In this document: positions 61,691 through 64,000 of the stretch, piece by piece
How the letters are laid out: each line of letters begins with the position of its first letter
Position numbering within the stretch: position 1 is the stretch's first letter
NCBI RefSeq assembly: GCF_006494425.1
Contig: NZ_VHIV01000001.1
Span: forward strand, 372,001 to 436,000
DNA length: 64,000 nt
Source: Bacillus dicomae
GTDB taxonomy: Bacteria > Bacillota > Bacilli > Bacillales > Bacillaceae_G
Direction: 5' to 3'
Program-made: the position numbers and the translations under genes
Notes under the pieces: model-generated
Databases searched by the model: none
What the model saw: the letters and a program-made list of their open reading frames with translations, nothing else
Told to the model about the DNA's origin: nothing

Positions 61691-62545
61691 ATGTATTTGC
61701 AAATAGGATCGATTGAACAGGTAACTGTTTTACGCGAAACGGAAATCGGATATATGGTTGGGAATGAAGAAGAAGAAATCTTCCTACATAAAAACGAATT
61801 AGCTGGAGAAATTGAAGAAGGCGATACGATTGATGTATTCTTATACCTTGATCACCAAAATCGTATTTCAGCGACAATGAAGGAGCCAATCATTACAACA
61901 TATGATTGGAACTGGGTAAAGGTTGTAGAGGTTATTCCTAGTTTAGGTGTGTTTGTTGATATTGGTGTATCAAAAGATATACTAATTCCAGCTGATGAGT
62001 TCCCGATTTATATGCCAGTATGGCCAGAAGTAGGCGACGAATTATATTGTACGTTAAAATTAACGAATCGTGACCGTCTTATCGCTCTTCCAGCAAGAGA
62101 CAGCGATATGCAAGAAATTATCGTAGATGCGACGCCATCTATGCGTAATAAAAACGTAAATGGACGTGTGTATCGTTCACTTCAAGTTGGTTCATTCATA
62201 CTAACTGATGAGCATTTCCGTGCTTTCTTACACCATACGGAAAGAAAAGAACAAGTCCGTATTGGTGAGCGCGTAACGGGTCGTATTATCGACGTAAAAG
62301 ATGACGGTACAATTAATATTTCACTTCTTCCTCGTAAAGAAGAGGGAATGGAAGATGATGCAGCAGTAATTTATGCATATATGGAAGAACGAGGCGGAGC
62401 AATGCCGTTTTGGGATAAGAGCTACCCGGAAGATATTAAAGAACGTTTCAATATGAGTAAAGCTGCATTTAAGCGTGCGCTTGGTAAGTTGATGAAAGAA
62501 GAAAAGATTTACCAAGAAGAAGGTTGGACTTACTTTAAGAAGTAA
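61691..62545 (+). CDS. yitL: S1-domain RNA-binding protein of the CvfB/YitL family
   Basis: The 284-residue protein has three S1-like domains followed by a winged helix at the C-terminus (FNMSKAAFKRALGKLMKEEKI). The S1 blocks include VFVDIGVSKDILIPADE and IGERVTGRIIDVKDDGTINISL. CvfB of Staphylococcus controls virulence genes by binding RNA; this member probably acts likewise. GAAGGGA precedes ATG 61691. It is a single gene. Confidence 0.88.
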   Translation: MYLQIGSIEQVTVLRETEIGYMVGNEEEEIFLHKNELAGEIEEGDTIDVFLYLDHQNRISATMKEPIITTYDWNWVKVVEVIPSLGVFVDIGVSKDILIPADEFPIYMPVWPEVGDELYCTLKLTNRDRLIALPARDSDMQEIIVDATPSMRNKNVNGRVYRSLQVGSFILTDEHFRAFLHHTERKEQVRIGERVTGRIIDVKDDGTINISLLPRKEEGMEDDAAVIYAYMEERGGAMPFWDKSYPEDIKERFNMSKAAFKRALGKLMKEEKIYQEEGWTYFKK

Positions 62546-62550
62546 ATTAA

Positions 62551-62598
62551 ATAAAAAGCACCACCATATATTTTTAAAATATATGGTGGTGCTTTTTT
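62551..62598. terminator. bidirectional terminator
   Basis: AAAAGCACCACCATATAT and ATATATGGTGGTGCTTTT form an 18-bp perfect stem between convergent genes. Confidence 0.95.
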
Positions 62599-63454
62599 AA
62601 TTTTCTTGCTCATGCGCAAGGGTAAATGTATCTTTCAACTCACTATCGTTTATTTTAATATTTGCTTTTTTTAATTCATCGTGTAATAGTTTTTGACTGA
62701 ATGCAGGATCAGCCATACGTTCCGCTTCTAAGTTTTTGCGGATGGAGTCTTTCACTTCATCATAGGGCTTTAAAGCTTTTTTGTCAGTTAATTTAATAAT
62801 ATGATAACCGTTCGGTGATTTAACGGGATTGCTAATTTGCCCGACTTTTAGTTTATAGGCAGCTGTTTCAAATTCAGGTGTCATTGTACCGGAATTGAAG
62901 TATCCGAGGTCTCCGCCTTTCTCTTTTGATAGTAAATCTTGCGAATCTTGTTTTGCTAATTCTTCAAATGAAGCACCAGCATCTAATTTTTTCTTTATTT
63001 CTTTCGCTTCATTTTCGTCACTTACTAAAATATGACTCGCTTTAATTTCTGGTTTATAGTGGTCTTTCACGTCTTTTTCTGTAACACTTTTCTTAATCGC
63101 TTCATTCATAGCAAGTTTGAACTTAATTTGATTTTTGAAATCAGCTTCATCTTTCAAACGATTGTTTTCTAGTATTGCTGTGAATTGATCACCGTATTGC
63201 TTTTTCGCTTTTTGTACTTCTTTATCTACATCATCGTCAGATACTTTATATTTTTTTGTGATAACATCTTGTGCCATCATTTCGTATAGCATGTCTTTTC
63301 CGTAACGATCTTTCAACTGCTTTTCGAAGTCGCTCTTCGTAATGGTTGAGTCTGTTGCTGTAGCGACTGTAGCTGAGCTATTTTTTTGTCCGCAAGCAGA
63401 TAGCATTAATATACTTATTAGTGCAGTAATAATGAAAATATGTTTCCCTCTCAT
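62597..63454 (-). CDS. prsA: PrsA-type foldase lipoprotein (peptidyl-prolyl isomerase)
   Basis: The 285-residue lipoprotein has lipobox LSACG with Cys near residue 21, an N-terminal chaperone part, a parvulin domain at about 135-230 (ASHILVSDENEA, GGDLGYFNSGTM, NGYHIIKL), and a helical C-terminal part. It folds secreted proteins at the outer face of the membrane. The B. cereus group has several paralogs; which one this is cannot be said. It fits with the exported toxin and surface proteins here. Confidence 0.93.
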   Translation of the reverse strand: MRGKHIFIITALISILMLSACGQKNSSATVATATDSTITKSDFEKQLKDRYGKDMLYEMMAQDVITKKYKVSDDDVDKEVQKAKKQYGDQFTAILENNRLKDEADFKNQIKFKLAMNEAIKKSVTEKDVKDHYKPEIKASHILVSDENEAKEIKKKLDAGASFEELAKQDSQDLLSKEKGGDLGYFNSGTMTPEFETAAYKLKVGQISNPVKSPNGYHIIKLTDKKALKPYDEVKDSIRKNLEAERMADPAFSQKLLHDELKKANIKINDSELKDTFTLAHEQEN

Positions 63455-63542
63455 GCCAACACCTCATCCGAATATGTTATCGCTATTGTAGAATATAGAA
63501 GTGAACATGAAGTGAATTTTTAATGTTTTTTCCTGTAAAATG

Positions 63543-63576
63543 TAAAAAAAGTACACCAACAATATTGCTGGTGTAC
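63543..63576 (-). terminator. terminator of the DUF3941-like gene
   Basis: GTACACCA and TGGTGTAC arms with an inner stem are followed on the minus strand by TTTTTTTAC. Confidence 0.85.
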
Positions 63577-63583
63577 GATGGAA

Positions 63584-63715
63584 TCAAAGGTGATCGGTCT
63601 TTTTGGAATAGGCACGCTTGCCTTGCTCTATATTCTTTTGTTCTTGTTCATTTTTTTGTGCGCGTTTTGCATTATTATCGCGTGCTTTTTTGTCGTTATC
63701 ACTAGTATGTGGCAT
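63584..63715 (-). CDS. small hydrophilic protein (DUF3941-like)
   Basis: The 43-residue protein MPHTSDNDKKARDNNAKRAQ..GKRAYSKKTDHL is highly charged and without a hydrophobic segment. It resembles DUF3941 small proteins of Bacillus from memory. Function unknown. GGAG lies nine bases before the start at 63715; the frame opens to 63793 without a better site. Confidence 0.7.
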   Translation of the reverse strand: MPHTSDNDKKARDNNAKRAQKNEQEQKNIEQGKRAYSKKTDHL

Positions 63716-63815
63716 ATGTATCAACTCCATTTCTAAACGTTGTACGTTTATCATTTCCTTTTTCGTAAAGACTATGTATAGCAGTGCATTCATGAAAAAT
63801 AAGGGTGGATTAGAA

Positions 63816-64000
63816 ATGGATTTGAAGTTAAATTATACCGAACTCATAAAGAAGTTAATTGTTGTAATTATTGCGGGTTTATTAAATGCGGTTGGGATGA
63901 ATTTATTTTTAACACCAGCAAAAGTGTACGCGAGTGGTTTTGCCGGATTATCTCAATTGTTATCACAAATATTAGGTGATTTTTTATCTATTCACATATC
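63816..64000 (+). CDS. YitT-family membrane protein (partial, 5' end)
   Basis: The first 61 residues are seen; the gene runs off the window. A hydrophobic segment LIVVIIAGLLNAVGMNLFL with TPAKVYASGFAGLSQLLSQI is the YitT/DUF161 N-terminus. AAGGGTGGA precedes ATG 63816; an in-frame ATG at 63792 is upstream of that site. Function unknown. Confidence 0.85.
   Translation, partial: MDLKLNYTELIKKLIVVIIAGLLNAVGMNLFLTPAKVYASGFAGLSQLLSQILGDFLSIHI

Overview
The window is about 64 kb of chromosome from a low-GC Gram-positive spore-former of the Bacillus cereus group, most likely B. cereus or B. thuringiensis. The evidence is a complete cytK toxin gene behind a perfect PlcR box, the gerP spore-germination operon, a NEAT-SLH surface protein of the BslK type, and three copies of the roughly 157-bp bcr1 repeat that is typical of this group. 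Gene order follows B. subtilis in several blocks (yhfH-yhfI-lplJ-yhfL and yhfN; comK-yhjE-sipV-addB-addA; gerP-yisI-yisK-yisL-yisN-asnO), with group-specific genes between them. No tRNA, rRNA, insertion sequence, prophage or CRISPR array was seen.

Layout. 1-5 kb: YhfH, a metallo-beta-lactamase-fold hydrolase, lipoate ligase, a small lipoprotein and a long-chain acyl-CoA ligase behind a strong operator-like dyad. 5-10 kb: the iron-regulated NEAT-SLH protein and a sulfate ABC transporter operon whose leader contains a terminator. 10-19 kb: cytotoxin K, a metallophosphoesterase, an HD hydrolase, a divergent HxlR regulator/MFS efflux pair, an ECF sigma/anti-sigma pair, an AraC-GyrI regulator and a VOC protein. 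19-24 kb: a bcr1 copy, a compact structured locus for a 50-residue basic peptide, a two-component system, and a divergent CPBP-family membrane protein followed by three small membrane proteins. 24-31 kb: an M48 protease, a chemoreceptor, a DMT exporter and three tandem SLH-only surface proteins. 31-37 kb: the glyoxylate bypass (aceB-aceA), an APH-fold kinase, a cold-shock protein and two bcr1-type elements. 37-47 kb: comK, yhjE, sipV, addBA and a helix-hairpin-helix protein. 47-55 kb: gerP, a Spo0E-like phosphatase, an FAH-family hydrolase, rocD, yisL, yisN and asnO. 55-64 kb: PerR-controlled hemH and katA, an ammonium transporter with a TnrA site, a degenerate GH13 protein, yajQ, a CvfB/YitL protein, a PrsA foldase, a DUF3941-like peptide and the start of a YitT-family gene.

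How the parts work together. Several stress and nutrient circuits can be read from the DNA: Fur (NEAT-SLH protein), PerR (hemH supplies heme and katA uses it), TnrA (ammonium transporter), PlcR (cytK), ECF autoregulation, and mother-cell sporulation promoters (gerP, asnO).

The least explained items are: the 50-residue basic peptide locus with a Shine-Dalgarno-blocking hairpin and an 11-bp pairing between its two ends; the bcr1 insertion inside the hemH 5' leader; a 99-bp TTTAT-bounded element that looks like a shortened or diverged bcr1; a dispersed 20/40-bp repeat family; the leader terminator of the sulfate operon; a GH13 protein that has lost its catalytic residues; and the symmetric divergent control region of the two-component system.
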